Of a stretch of DNA of 64,000 nt, positions 47,305 through 56,704 are shown one piece after another. This DNA is from Ferrigenium kumadai. Its GTDB lineage: Bacteria; Pseudomonadota; Gammaproteobacteria; Burkholderiales; Gallionellaceae. Both the position numbers and the translations under genes were made by a program. The DNA lies in NCBI RefSeq assembly GCF_018324385.1, contig NZ_AP019536.1, forward strand, positions 2,480,001 through 2,544,000, written 5' to 3'. The notes beneath the pieces are model-generated. The model did not search any database and was not told where the DNA came from. It saw only the letters and a program-made list of their open reading frames with translations. Position 1 is the stretch's first letter. Every line of letters starts with the position of its first letter.

Positions 47305-47931
47305 TCAGGCCTGCCGGCCGAGGTACTTGAGCCCATTCAGCGAGAAGTCGGCGATGTGCCGCGCAATGTCGTCGATCTCCTTGCCATCGTAGCTCAGGTC
47401 GGGATGGAGGCGACGCAGCACCGGGTGGGACTGGCGATAGTACGAGCATTGCCCGAGGATGCTGTGCACGCAGCGATGCAGCTCGGCTTCGCTCACCTTG
47501 CCGCCGACGATCTCGCGCACCAGTTTGGCGAGGAAATCGTGCAGCGGTGCGATGGCCTCGCGCACGATCTTGTCCAGTGCGGGCGTGGGATCGGCCAATT
47601 CGCGCGCCATGATGCGGCATTGCGACGACGGGTTCTTCTCGTCCAGCAGCATATGCATGAAGTCGCGGATGAACAGGCCCAGGCGCACCTCGGGGCTGGC
47701 GTCCACCTTGGCATTGGACTCCTGCAGCATCCGCAGCGACTCGAAATGCAGAGCCTCGGCCAGCAGACCGTCCTTGCTGCCGAAGTGATAGTTCACCGCC
47801 GCGACGTTGGCCTCTGCACGGCGGCATATCTCGCGCACCGTCGCGCCCTGGAAGCCGAATTCCGAGAACACCTCGCGCGCCGCGCTCAGCAGGCGCTCGC
47901 GGGTCTGTTCGCTCGCGGCACCGCGCGTCAT
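47305..47931 (-). CDS. TetR-family repressor (CecR/DUF1956 type), last gene of the RND operon
   Basis: This 208-residue protein starts TRERLLSAAREVFSEFGFQGATVREICRRA, followed by NVAAVNYHFGSKDGLLAEALHFES, the TetR helix-turn-helix. The C-terminal half, with LADPTPALDKIVREAIAPLHDFLAKLV, is of the CecR type. Its start overlaps the stop of the outer-membrane channel gene by 4 bases, so the repressor is made from the operon it presumably controls. A strong palindrome of TetR type lies upstream of the first gene. Confidence 0.93.
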   Translation of the reverse strand: MTRGAASEQTRERLLSAAREVFSEFGFQGATVREICRRAEANVAAVNYHFGSKDGLLAEALHFESLRMLQESNAKVDASPEVRLGLFIRDFMHMLLDEKNPSSQCRIMARELADPTPALDKIVREAIAPLHDFLAKLVREIVGGKVSEAELHRCVHSILGQCSYYRQSHPVLRRLHPDLSYDGKEIDDIARHIADFSLNGLKYLGRQA

Positions 47932-49328
47932 TGCGCCGCCTGCCCGGCCAGCGCCTTGTAGAGCTGTGCCGCGTTGGACAGGAGGGCTCGCCGCACCTGC
48001 ACCGCCCCCTGCTGCGCCGAGAACGAATCGCGCTGTGCGTCCAGCAGTTCGAGGTAGTTGGCGATATCCGCCTTGTAGCGCGCCTCGACCAGCTTGAGGC
48101 GCAGGCTCTGCGCCTGTGCGTTCGCTTCCTGCGCGGCAAGCTGCTTGGCAAGATTCTCGCGCGCGTTCAGCACGTCGGCCACTTCGCGGAATGCCTGCTG
48201 GATGGCTTTTTCATATTCCGCGACGGCGATCACCTTGCGCGCCTCTGCCACATCGAGACTGGCGGAGTTGCGCCCCGCATCGAACAGCGGCTGAGTGAGC
48301 GAGGGCTGGAAGCTCCACGCATCGCTGCCCGGACCGAACAGTCCCGCGAGTGTGCGACTGGCGGTGCCGACGCTGCCGGTCAGCGTGATACGCGGCAGGA
48401 ACGCCGCGCGCGCCGCGCCGATGTTCGCGTTCGCCGCGATCAGCTGCTGCTCGGCGGCGAGCACATCGGGACGCTGCAGCAGCACCTCGGCGGGCAAGCC
48501 CGCGATCAGGTCGGGCGCGATACCCTGCTCCGCCAGGCTGCGCCCGGCGGGCAGGTTTTTCATCTGCGCCACCGGCTGGCCGACCAGCACGTCGAGCAGA
48601 TTTTCTGCGGCGGCCTGCTGCTGCTCAAGGCTGGCCTGCTCGGCCACTGCGGCCTGATAGGCCCCCTCCGCCGCCAGGAAATCGAGATCTCCCGCCACGC
48701 CCACGTCGCGGCGTCGCGAGGTCAGCTCCCTGAATTCGGCGCGGGTCTTCGCGGTCGATGCGGCAAGCTGGACTCGCTCGCGCAGCTCGATCGCCGACAG
48801 GTAGGCGTTCGCCACATCGGCGATCAGCGACAGGCGGAATGCGCGCTGCGCCGACTCGGTGGCGAGGTAGCTCGCCTTGGCCGCTTCGCTCAGGCTGGCG
48901 ACACGCCCCCAGAAATCCAGCTCGAACGCCAGCAGGCCCAGGCTCACGTCATAACGCTGCGACTTGAACTGACGTCCAGTGAACGAGGTGCTGGCGGGCG
49001 ACGACGAAGCGCTGCGCCCCGCGTTCGCGCTGACATTGGGCAGACGGTCGGCTTTCTGGATACCGTATTGCCCGCGCGCCTCGGCGATGCGCGCCGTGGC
49101 AATGCGCAGGTCGCGGTTATGCTCCAGCGAGGCGGCGATCAGTGCCTGCAGGCGCGGATCGGGATAGTACTGAGCGATGCCGGTATCCGCGACCTTGCGC
49201 GCACCACCCGCCTTGGCGTTCGCAGGCCAGGCGGCAGCAACGGGTACGCCGGGACGTTCGTAGGTCGGCGCCAGCGAACATCCTGCCAGCGCCAGTGTAA
49301 TGGCGGCAATTGCGAATTTCTTACTCAT
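47928..49328 (-). CDS. RND efflux outer-membrane lipoprotein (NodT/OprM family)
   Basis: This 466-residue protein has a lipobox LALAGCSLAPTYERPGVP at the N-terminus. Two repeats of the TolC-like fold follow, with LIAASLEHNRDLRIATARIAEARGQYGIQKA and QPLFDAGRNSASLDVAEARK. It forms the outer channel of the pump encoded by the two upstream genes. It overlaps the RND gene by 8 bases and the TetR gene by 4. Confidence 0.94.
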   Translation of the reverse strand: MSKKFAIAAITLALAGCSLAPTYERPGVPVAAAWPANAKAGGARKVADTGIAQYYPDPRLQALIAASLEHNRDLRIATARIAEARGQYGIQKADRLPNVSANAGRSASSSPASTSFTGRQFKSQRYDVSLGLLAFELDFWGRVASLSEAAKASYLATESAQRAFRLSLIADVANAYLSAIELRERVQLAASTAKTRAEFRELTSRRRDVGVAGDLDFLAAEGAYQAAVAEQASLEQQQAAAENLLDVLVGQPVAQMKNLPAGRSLAEQGIAPDLIAGLPAEVLLQRPDVLAAEQQLIAANANIGAARAAFLPRITLTGSVGTASRTLAGLFGPGSDAWSFQPSLTQPLFDAGRNSASLDVAEARKVIAVAEYEKAIQQAFREVADVLNARENLAKQLAAQEANAQAQSLRLKLVEARYKADIANYLELLDAQRDSFSAQQGAVQVRRALLSNAAQLYKALAGQAAQ

Positions 49329-52300
49329 GGTGACTCTCCTCATGCTCGACGTGTTTGCGCGCATGGCCCGGGAAGATGCGGCGCACCACCACGAAGAACA
49401 CCGGCACCAGGAACACGGCGAGCAGCGTGGCGGCGAGCATGCCGCCCATCACGCCGGTGCCGATGGCGTGGCGGCTCTGCGCGCCCGCGCCAGTGGAAAT
49501 GGCCAGCGGCAACACGCCGGCAATGAACGCGATGGAGGTCATCAGGATCGGGCGGAAGCGCAGGCGGCAGGCTTCCAGCGTCGCCTCGATCAGCCCCATG
49601 CCCTCGTCCTGCAACTTGCGCGCGAACTCGATGATCAGGATCGCGTTCTTCGACGACAGGCCGATGATCGCGATCAGGCCGACCTTGAAATACACGTCGT
49701 TGGGCAGGCCGCGCAACGTGACGGCCAGCACCGCGCCGAACACGCCCAGCGGCACCACCAGCATCACCGCGAACGGGATCGACCAGCTCTCGTACAGCGC
49801 GGCGAGGCACAGGAACACCACGATCAGCGACACGGCGAACAGCAGCGGCGCCTGCGCGCCGGACTGTATCTCCTCGCGCGAGGTGCCGGACCATTCGAAG
49901 CCGAAGCCCGGCGGCAGCTTCGCCGCGATCTGCTGCATCGCCGCCATCGCCTCGCCGGTGCTGTGGCCGGGCGCGGGGCTGCCGGAGATCTTCATCGCCG
50001 GCAGGCCGTTGTAACGGTCGAGCTTGGGCGAACCTGCGATCCACTTCGCGGTGGCCAGTTCGGACAGCGGCACCATGCCGCCCTGGTTGTTGCGCACCGA
50101 TACCTTGAGGATGTCCTCGGGCGTGCGGCGCGTGTCCGCTTCCGCCTGCATCTGCACGCGCAGCACGCGCCCCTGGCGCACGAAGTCGTTGATGTACGCC
50201 GCACCCAGCAGCGATTGCAGGGTCTCGTTCAGGTCGGTGATGGACACGCCCAGCGTCTCGGCCTTCAGGCGATCGATGTCGAGGAACAGCTGCGGTCCGG
50301 CCTCCTGACCTTCGGGACGCACGCCGGTCAACGCCGGGTTCTGCATCGCCATGCCGAGGGCCATGTTGCGCGCCTCGAGCAGCTTCTCGCGCCCCAGGCC
50401 GGCACGGTCCTGCAGTCGGAAGTCGAAGCCGCCCACCGCCGCGAGTTCGGGAATGGGCGGCGGATTGATCGCGAAGATCATCGCCTGCTTGATGCGGAAC
50501 ATCGCCATGTTGGCCTTGCGCACCAATGCAGTCGAAGAACTGTCTGCCGCCTTGCGCTCATCCCAGCCCTTGAGGCGCACGAAGGTGATCGCCGCGTTCT
50601 GGCCGCGCCCGAAGAACGAGAAGCCCGCGACGCCGACCACGCGCTCGACTTCGGGCTGCTTGAGGTAGAACTGTTCGACCTGCGACAGCACTTCCAGGGT
50701 TCGCTCCTGCGTCGCGCCCGCCGGCAACTGGATCACGCTGATGAAGTAGCCCTGGTCCTCTTCGGGCAGGAAGCTGCCCGGCAGCTTGGCGAACAGCCCG
50801 CCCACCGCGAGCAGGATCACCGCGTAGACCAGCAGGTAGCGACCCGTCTTCTTGACGATCTTCGCCACGCTGCCGGTGTAACGCTGCGTGGTGTTCATGA
50901 ACATGCGGTTGAACCAGCCGAGGAAGCCGGTTGCAGGCAGCAGATCGTCCTTACCCGCCTGATGTTTGAGCAGCGTCGCGCACAAAGCCGGGGTCAGCGT
51001 CAGCGCCATCAGCGCGGAGAACGCCATGGTCAGCACCAGCGTGACGGCGAACTGGCGGTAGATCGCGCCGGTCGAGCCCGAGAAGAACGCCATCGGGATG
51101 AACACCGCCGACAGCACCAGCGTAATCGCGATGATCGCGCCGACGATCTGGTCCATCGCCTTGCGCGTCGCCTCGCGCGGCGGCAGGTTCTCCGTGGTCA
51201 TGATGCGTTCGACGTTCTCCACCACCACGATGGCGTCGTCCACCACGATGCCGATTGCCAGCACCATGGCGAACAGCGTCAGCACGTTGATCGAATAGCC
51301 CAGCAGGTACAGGCCGACCAGCGCGCCGACCAGCGCCACGGGAATGACGATGGTGGGAATGACGGTCGCACGCAGGTTGCCAAGGAACAGGTACATCACC
51401 AGGAACACCAGCACCAGCGCCTCGACCAGGCTCTTCACCACTTCCTTGATGGAGATATCGATGAACTGCGAGGTCTCATACGGCACCACCCAGTCGACGC
51501 CCTTGGGGAAGAACTTCGCCAGCTCCGTCATGCGCGACTTGACCGCCTTGACGGTTTCCAGCGCATTGGCATCCGGCGTCAGGCGGATGGCGATACCCGC
51601 CGCCGGTTGGCCGTTGACGCGGGTGCTGGTCGAATAGTCCTGTGCGCCCAGCTCGACGCGCGCCACGTCCTTCACGCGCAGCGACGAACCGTCGGGGTTG
51701 GTGCGCACGATGATGTTGCCGAATTCCTCCGGGCTGGACAGCCGGCTCTTGGTGACGATCACCGCGTTGAGTTGTTGACCCGGCGCGTTCGGGAGCTGGC
51801 CCAGTTCGCCGGTGGCCAGCTGCGAGTTCTGCGCGCGCACCGCACGCGACACGTCGGCGGGCGACAAGCCGTAGCCTTGCAGCTTTTCCGGCTTGAGCCA
51901 CAGGCGCATCGAATACTCCGTGCCGAACAGCATCGCCTCGCCCACGCCGGGCACGCGGCGGATACTGTCGAGCACGTTGGCCGCGGCATAACTGCCCAGC
52001 GCGACGTTGTCGTACGTCTTGTCCGGCGAGATCATCGCGACGATCATCACGTAATTGCGCGCCGATTTCGCCACGGTGATGCCCAGGCGCCGCACTTCCT
52101 CAGGCAAGCGCGCCTCGACGCGCTTGATTCGGTTCTGCGTTTCCACCGAGGCGAAGTTGAGATCGGTTCCGGTCTGGAAGGTCAGCGTGATGCTACCCCT
52201 GCCCAGCTCCCCCGCCGACTCCATGTACAGCAGGTTGTCGATGCCGTTCATCTCCTGTTCGAGTAGGGCGATCACGGTCTCTTCGACGACCTGCGCCGAC

Positions 52301-52458
52301 GCGCCCGGATAAGTAACGGTCACCGACAACGCCGGCGGCGCGACCGCCGGGTACTGCGAGACCGGCAGGCTCCGCAAAGCCAGTACGCCTGCGAGCAGGA
52401 TGATGAGGGCGATGACCCAGGCGAAGATGGGACGGTCGATAAAGAATTTGGCGAACAT
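49321..52458 (-). CDS. RND multidrug efflux permease (HAE1, AcrB/MexB family)
   Basis: This 1045-residue transporter begins FAKFFIDRPIFAWVIALIILLAGVLALRSLPVSQYP. Membrane helix 4 contains GIVVDDAIVVVENVER with the proton-relay Asp pair, and GLSSKNAILIIEFAR lies in the second half with the relay Lys. Two large periplasmic domains follow helices 1 and 7. It exports hydrophobic compounds using proton influx. It is translated between the adaptor gene (9-base gap) and the channel gene (8-base overlap). Confidence 0.97.
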   Translation of the reverse strand: MFAKFFIDRPIFAWVIALIILLAGVLALRSLPVSQYPAVAPPALSVTVTYPGASAQVVEETVIALLEQEMNGIDNLLYMESAGELGRGSITLTFQTGTDLNFASVETQNRIKRVEARLPEEVRRLGITVAKSARNYVMIVAMISPDKTYDNVALGSYAAANVLDSIRRVPGVGEAMLFGTEYSMRLWLKPEKLQGYGLSPADVSRAVRAQNSQLATGELGQLPNAPGQQLNAVIVTKSRLSSPEEFGNIIVRTNPDGSSLRVKDVARVELGAQDYSTSTRVNGQPAAGIAIRLTPDANALETVKAVKSRMTELAKFFPKGVDWVVPYETSQFIDISIKEVVKSLVEALVLVFLVMYLFLGNLRATVIPTIVIPVALVGALVGLYLLGYSINVLTLFAMVLAIGIVVDDAIVVVENVERIMTTENLPPREATRKAMDQIVGAIIAITLVLSAVFIPMAFFSGSTGAIYRQFAVTLVLTMAFSALMALTLTPALCATLLKHQAGKDDLLPATGFLGWFNRMFMNTTQRYTGSVAKIVKKTGRYLLVYAVILLAVGGLFAKLPGSFLPEEDQGYFISVIQLPAGATQERTLEVLSQVEQFYLKQPEVERVVGVAGFSFFGRGQNAAITFVRLKGWDERKAADSSSTALVRKANMAMFRIKQAMIFAINPPPIPELAAVGGFDFRLQDRAGLGREKLLEARNMALGMAMQNPALTGVRPEGQEAGPQLFLDIDRLKAETLGVSITDLNETLQSLLGAAYINDFVRQGRVLRVQMQAEADTRRTPEDILKVSVRNNQGGMVPLSELATAKWIAGSPKLDRYNGLPAMKISGSPAPGHSTGEAMAAMQQIAAKLPPGFGFEWSGTSREEIQSGAQAPLLFAVSLIVVFLCLAALYESWSIPFAVMLVVPLGVFGAVLAVTLRGLPNDVYFKVGLIAIIGLSSKNAILIIEFARKLQDEGMGLIEATLEACRLRFRPILMTSIAFIAGVLPLAISTGAGAQSRHAIGTGVMGGMLAATLLAVFLVPVFFVVVRRIFPGHARKHVEHEESHHE

Positions 52459-52467
52459 GGCGCGGCC

Positions 52468-53610
52468 CTACTTGGAAGAAGACAGTTTGTCTTCCATCTT
52501 CAGTGCTTTCACCTCGGCCAGAGGCACCGGCTTCACCGGCGTGCCCGGACGCGCTTTCTGCAGGCCGTTGACGATGACCTGCTCGCCGCCCTTCAGCCCT
52601 TCGGCGATGATGAAGTCGGTGCCCGACATGCCGCCGGTCTTCACCGGCTGCGGCGTCGCCTTGCTCTCAGGCCCGACCACCATCACGAACTGGCCCTGCG
52701 CCCCGCCCTGCACCGCTCGCTGCGGCACGCGGATGACGTTCTCCGCCATCGCCTCGGGGAAACGGATGCGCACGAACATGCCCGGCAGCAGCTCACGCTT
52801 GGGATTGGGGAATTCGGCGCGCAACGACACTGCGCCGGTGGCCGGATCGACCGCCATGTCGGTGAAGAATATCTTGCCCGGCTGCGCATGGACGCTGCCG
52901 TCTTCCAGCACCAGCTCAACCTTGACCGAATCGGCGCGCTTCAGTTTTCCGCCGGCCACGGCCTGCCTCAGGCGCAGCAAATCGCTGCCGGACTGGGTAA
53001 AGTTGGCATAGATCGGATCGAGCTGCTCGACGGTCGCCAGCAGCGTGGCTTCGCCCTTGCCGACCAGCGCACCCTCGGTCACCGCGGCACGGCCGATATG
53101 CCCCGCGATGGGCGCCGGCACGGAAGCATTGTCCAGATCTTCCTCGGCGCGGATCAGTGCGGCCTCGGCCTGCTTGGCCTTGGCCACCGCGAGGTCGTAT
53201 TCCTGCAGACTCACCGCCTTGATCTCAAGCAGCGGTTTGTAGCGTTCGACGGTCTGCCGCGCGCTCGCCAGGTCGGCCTTTGCCGCTTCCGCCACCGCGC
53301 GGTAGGTGCGCGCATCGATGTGGTACAGCGACTGGCCCGCCTTCACCTCGCTACCCTCCTGGAACAGCCGCTTCTCCACCACGCCCTCGACACGCGCGCG
53401 CACCTGTGCCGTGCGGTAAGCCTGCAGGCGTCCAGGCAGATCCTGCGTGAGCGTCGCGTTCCCTGTCGCCACCGTGATCACGTCCACCTCGGGCGGCGGC
53501 ATCCCCGCGCCCGGTGCTCCTTGCGCAGCGGCCTTGTCCTTGCCGCCGCAGCCTGTCAGCAGCGCGATCAGCAAGAGGGTTGGAACAAATGATTTGGCAA
53601 GGGTATTCAT
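52468..53610 (-). CDS. RND periplasmic adaptor (membrane fusion protein, AcrA/MexA type)
   Basis: This 380-residue protein has a lipobox LIALLTGCGGKDK. The two lipoyl half-motifs flank an alpha-hairpin (RARVEGVVEKRLFQEGSEVKAGQ and VPAPIAGHIGRAAVTEGALV), with beta-barrel and membrane-proximal domains beyond. It links the inner-membrane pump to the outer channel. As the first gene of the efflux operon it follows a TetR-type palindrome at 53690-53716. Confidence 0.95.
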   Translation of the reverse strand: MNTLAKSFVPTLLLIALLTGCGGKDKAAAQGAPGAGMPPPEVDVITVATGNATLTQDLPGRLQAYRTAQVRARVEGVVEKRLFQEGSEVKAGQSLYHIDARTYRAVAEAAKADLASARQTVERYKPLLEIKAVSLQEYDLAVAKAKQAEAALIRAEEDLDNASVPAPIAGHIGRAAVTEGALVGKGEATLLATVEQLDPIYANFTQSGSDLLRLRQAVAGGKLKRADSVKVELVLEDGSVHAQPGKIFFTDMAVDPATGAVSLRAEFPNPKRELLPGMFVRIRFPEAMAENVIRVPQRAVQGGAQGQFVMVVGPESKATPQPVKTGGMSGTDFIIAEGLKGGEQVIVNGLQKARPGTPVKPVPLAEVKALKMEDKLSSSK

Positions 53611-53689
53611 GAAGAACCTCGAAATGATTGTGCGATTGCGATGCTTACCGGGCGCGCCCGGCGATGATGGTTATCCGACGGCAAACGAG

Positions 53690-53716
53690 AAACAAGCGTA
53701 TCAAACGCTTGTTTGA
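53690..53716. promoter_or_regulatory. TetR-type operator upstream of the RND operon
   Basis: AAACAAGCG (53690-53698), spacer TATCAAA, CGCTTGTTT (53706-53714) is a perfect 9-bp inverted repeat. A second perfect palindrome, TCAAACGCTTGTTTGA (53701-53716), overlaps it, so three half-sites are present. The distance to the adaptor ATG is about 80 bases. The TetR protein encoded at the end of the operon is the obvious binder. Confidence 0.75.
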
Positions 53717-53744
53717 AATGCAACAACTCATGCAATATCAGGGA

Positions 53745-54485
53745 TCACATCTGCCGGAAGAGATGGGCGTAGCTGCGGCTCACCGCCAGCGTTTCGGGAC
53801 GATCGCGCAGGGTGAGCGTCACCCGCCCCAGCGCATTGTGATGCGCGGCAACGACCTGCCGCACGTTCACCACCGTGCCGCGATGCACTTGCCAGAATTC
53901 CGCGGGATCGAGTTGCCCCGTCAATTCCTTGATCGGCGTGCGCAGCAGCAGTTCGGCATCGCGCGTGAACACTGCCGTGTATTTGTCGGCGGACTGGAAA
54001 TAGCAAACTTCCTCCACCCCCACCAGCCGCACCGCCTGCCCCACCTGCGCGCGCACCCAGCGCAACGGCTCCGGCTTGCCGGGCGCGGCGAGCAATTTCT
54101 GCAAGCGCACCAGCAACTCGTCCGGCGCCGCCTGGATATGCCGCTTCAGCCGCTCCACACAACGTGCGAGGCGTTCATCGCTGGCCGGCTTGAGCAGGTA
54201 ATCCGCCGCCGCCTGCTCAAAGGCCGCCACGGCATGTTCGTCATACGCTGTGACGAAGACCACGCGGCAATTGGGCGGCACCTCACGCGCTGCTTCCAGC
54301 CCGCTCAGGCCAGGCATGCGGATATCGAGAAAGGCGATATCGGGCCTGATTTCCGCCAACGCTGCTGCAGCAGCCAGTCCATCATGTACGACGGCAGCGA
54401 TCTCCAGTTCGGGCCATAGCCGCAGCAAACGGCGTCGCAGATCGTCCGCCAGATGGAGTTCGTCATCGGCGATGATGGCCTTCAT
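53745..54485 (-). CDS. LytTR-family response regulator (AlgR-like)
   Basis: This 246-residue protein has a receiver domain (IIADDELHLADDLRRRL, phosphorylatable Asp54 in FLDIRMPGLSG, TAYDEHAVAAFE). After a linker comes a C-terminal LytTR DNA-binding domain with DKYTAVF, LLLRTPIKELTGQLDPAEFWQVHRG and TVVNVRQVVAAH. It overlaps the kinase gene by 4 bases. Two AlgR-like boxes upstream of the first gene of the seven-gene operon are its likely target. Confidence 0.93.
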   Translation of the reverse strand: MKAIIADDELHLADDLRRRLLRLWPELEIAAVVHDGLAAAAALAEIRPDIAFLDIRMPGLSGLEAAREVPPNCRVVFVTAYDEHAVAAFEQAAADYLLKPASDERLARCVERLKRHIQAAPDELLVRLQKLLAAPGKPEPLRWVRAQVGQAVRLVGVEEVCYFQSADKYTAVFTRDAELLLRTPIKELTGQLDPAEFWQVHRGTVVNVRQVVAAHHNALGRVTLTLRDRPETLAVSRSYAHLFRQM

Positions 54486-55477
54486 CGCGGGATCTCCAGC
54501 ACAGCGGTCACGCCTCCACCGGCATTGCCTTCAAGCGCAAACCGCCCGCCACTGCCATACAACGCAGCCAACCGCGCCCGCACGTTGCTCAAGCCGGCGC
54601 CCGCTCCCGGTTCTCCGCCCAGCCCTGTACCGCTGTCGCAGACCTGAATGCGTAACTTGCCGTCCGCAGTGCCGGCACGGATGACGACCTCTCCGCCCCC
54701 CAGCTTAGGTTCGATACCGTGGCGCACCGCATTTTCCACCAGCGGCTGCAGAAGCATGGGCGGGAACGGTGCCTTCCGCGCTGCGTCTTCGGCATCGATC
54801 TGCCAGCGCAACCGTTCGCCGAACCGTACCCTCAATATCTGCAAATAGTTCTCCAGCATGTCCAGCTCGTCGCCCAGCGTGGCGGTCTCGCTGCGCGCCC
54901 GCGCCAGAGCCACGCGCAGCCAATCGTTGAGGCGTTCCAGCAATTTTTTCGCGAGCGCCGGATCGGTTTCAATCAGGCTGCCGACATTGGCAAGCGTGTT
55001 GAACAGGAAGTGTGGCTCGATCTGCGCCTGCAGCAGTTTCAGCTGCGCTTCCAGTTCGCGCTTCTCGGTCTCGCTCCTGATCAACTGGTGCTGTTTCACC
55101 TCGGCATCCAGTCGTTCGATGCGCTCGCTGAGAAAATAGGTGATGCCACCGATGCCGCCGAAGAACAGGCCGATCACCACCGATACCCAGGCACGCGGGT
55201 CGCTCCAGTCACCGACGCCGGTGATCCATGATGCCAGTGTGATGCCGAACACGATGCTGCCGGGGAAAGTCAGCGCCAGTACCAACCAGCGGCGGCGCCT
55301 GTCGGCGATGCGGCACATCAGCGTGGCGTTGATGCCATAGATGGACAACCCGATGCACTGCGAGAACACCAGATTGATCCAGAAGCTTTCCTCGAAGCTG
55401 ATGAGGGTCAACAGTCCGGCGATGGCTGTGTTGAACAGCAGCGAGATGATGGTGGAAATGAAGAGGTTGTGTCGCAT
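54482..55477 (-). CDS. LytS/YehU-type sensor histidine kinase
   Basis: This 331-residue protein has four N-terminal membrane helices (about residues 5-120) and a short coiled coil. The His_kinase box QIEPHFLFNTLANVGSLIE follows with His156. The ATP-binding part shows PPMLLQPLVENAVRHGIEP and GTGLGGEPGAGAGLSNVRARL. There is no periplasmic sensor domain, so it probably senses a membrane or envelope state. It lies 21 bases downstream of the barrel gene and is coupled to the response regulator. Confidence 0.92.
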   Translation of the reverse strand: MRHNLFISTIISLLFNTAIAGLLTLISFEESFWINLVFSQCIGLSIYGINATLMCRIADRRRRWLVLALTFPGSIVFGITLASWITGVGDWSDPRAWVSVVIGLFFGGIGGITYFLSERIERLDAEVKQHQLIRSETEKRELEAQLKLLQAQIEPHFLFNTLANVGSLIETDPALAKKLLERLNDWLRVALARARSETATLGDELDMLENYLQILRVRFGERLRWQIDAEDAARKAPFPPMLLQPLVENAVRHGIEPKLGGGEVVIRAGTADGKLRIQVCDSGTGLGGEPGAGAGLSNVRARLAALYGSGGRFALEGNAGGGVTAVLEIPR

Positions 55478-55498
55478 GGAAGGATTATGGCTTCAGGG

Positions 55499-56704
55499 TC
55501 ATGGCAGGGCAATCTTCAACCCGGCGGTCACGCTGCGCCGGAGCAGGCTGGAGAATTCCTGACGCGCGCCGTCCATCGGCAATATGGCCAGCGCAAAAGC
55601 CGTGACGTGCCCGGTCAGCGCGATTTCGCCGTAGCCGGACAGCTCGTTGCCGTTATCGGTGAAGCTGTGCGTCGCCATCGCGCGCCAGTAGCCACCGGTC
55701 TCCATCAGGTTGCTTTGCCACACCAGATGCAGGTAGTCGCGCCCCAGCAACGGCGGCGAGTAGGCCAGTGCCTGTCCGGCCCATAGCGGCGAGGCTGCGG
55801 CACGCGCAAAGTATGCGCCTTCCTCCGCCGCGCGATAGCCGTGGCCAGTATGCAGATACTCGGTGTTGAGCGACTGTCCGTTGTCGAAGGTCCAGGCTGC
55901 GCCAGCCAGCACATCCGTCCGGCGCGGCGATCTTGCGGCGATGCTGAACGGCAACGCAACATCGGCAGGCGATTGCAGCGCAGCGGCGCGGCTGGAAGAT
56001 GAGGCTTCGGCATACAGCAGCAACGCATCGCTGGCGGTGAACTGGCCGTGCGCGCCGAGGAACGCGCCCTGCCCCGGCGTGTGCGCCAGCGCCAGTCCGC
56101 CCACCCAGTCGCCGCCGCGCCGGTCTGCTTTCAGCAGCCAGCTGTTGCGCCTGATATCCTGCGCGACATGACCGGAGCCGGTGATGCGTACCAGCGCTAG
56201 TGTGCGTTCCATGTCCGGTGTCCAGGAAAGTTTCAGCGCATCCACGCCCGACAGTTCGCGCATCGGATTGCTGCGCCCGTTATCGAAATAGAACGGGCTG
56301 GAGGGCGAGCGGAATTGTGCCGGCCCCCAGTTCAGCACCTCTCGTCCGGCAGCCACGCTCCACGCTTCCGAAGCGCGCAGCCGCACCTGCCACTGGCTGA
56401 GGTAAGCCTCGTTCTGACGCTGACTGCCGAAAGCGTTGCGATTGTCCTGCGCCAGCAGGACCGGGCGCAGGGTCACGCGCAGGGTGTCGTTCCCGGCCTT
56501 GAGGTTGAAGCGCCCTTCAGCGGTGGCACTGTTCTGCGGCAGACGAGCGATCCGGTTACCCGGATTGAGCACGCTGTCGCCGCGCAGGCTCGTGCTGTTC
56601 GCGTAGCCATACAGTGTGCCGTCCCACGTAGTACGCCATTCTGGCTCTTCTGCGGATGCCGCCGGCACCAGGAGCAGAAGCAGCATGGCGACCCCCACCC
56701 TCAT
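55499..56704 (-). CDS. Predicted outer-membrane beta-barrel protein
   Basis: This 401-residue protein has a signal peptide (MRVGVAMLLLLLVPAASA). An alternating-residue pattern with many Trp/Tyr-containing strands follows, such as GTLYGYANSTSLRG, LRVTLRPVLL, SQWQVRLRASEAWSVAAGREVLNWGPAQFRSP and WVGGLALAHT. The WGP-x-F-RSPSSPFYFDNGRSNP motif recalls alginate-export/porin-type barrels. It overlaps the LolA-like gene by 4 bases. In this operon it is the natural outer-membrane partner of the ABC transporter. I do not recognise a characterised family. Confidence 0.75.
   Translation of the reverse strand: MRVGVAMLLLLLVPAASAEEPEWRTTWDGTLYGYANSTSLRGDSVLNPGNRIARLPQNSATAEGRFNLKAGNDTLRVTLRPVLLAQDNRNAFGSQRQNEAYLSQWQVRLRASEAWSVAAGREVLNWGPAQFRSPSSPFYFDNGRSNPMRELSGVDALKLSWTPDMERTLALVRITGSGHVAQDIRRNSWLLKADRRGGDWVGGLALAHTPGQGAFLGAHGQFTASDALLLYAEASSSSRAAALQSPADVALPFSIAARSPRRTDVLAGAAWTFDNGQSLNTEYLHTGHGYRAAEEGAYFARAAASPLWAGQALAYSPPLLGRDYLHLVWQSNLMETGGYWRAMATHSFTDNGNELSGYGEIALTGHVTAFALAILPMDGARQEFSSLLRRSVTAGLKIALP

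Noticed and set aside
47931..49526. A 531-codon open frame antisense to the outer-membrane channel gene
   Set aside because: Shadow of a clear NodT-family gene; no plausible start signal and Arg/Gly/Gln-rich composition.
49300..52266. A 988-codon open frame antisense to the RND permease
   Set aside because: The opposite strand encodes a complete, well-motifed RND transporter. The antisense product is a low-complexity His/Arg/Gln/Asp-rich string with no domain.
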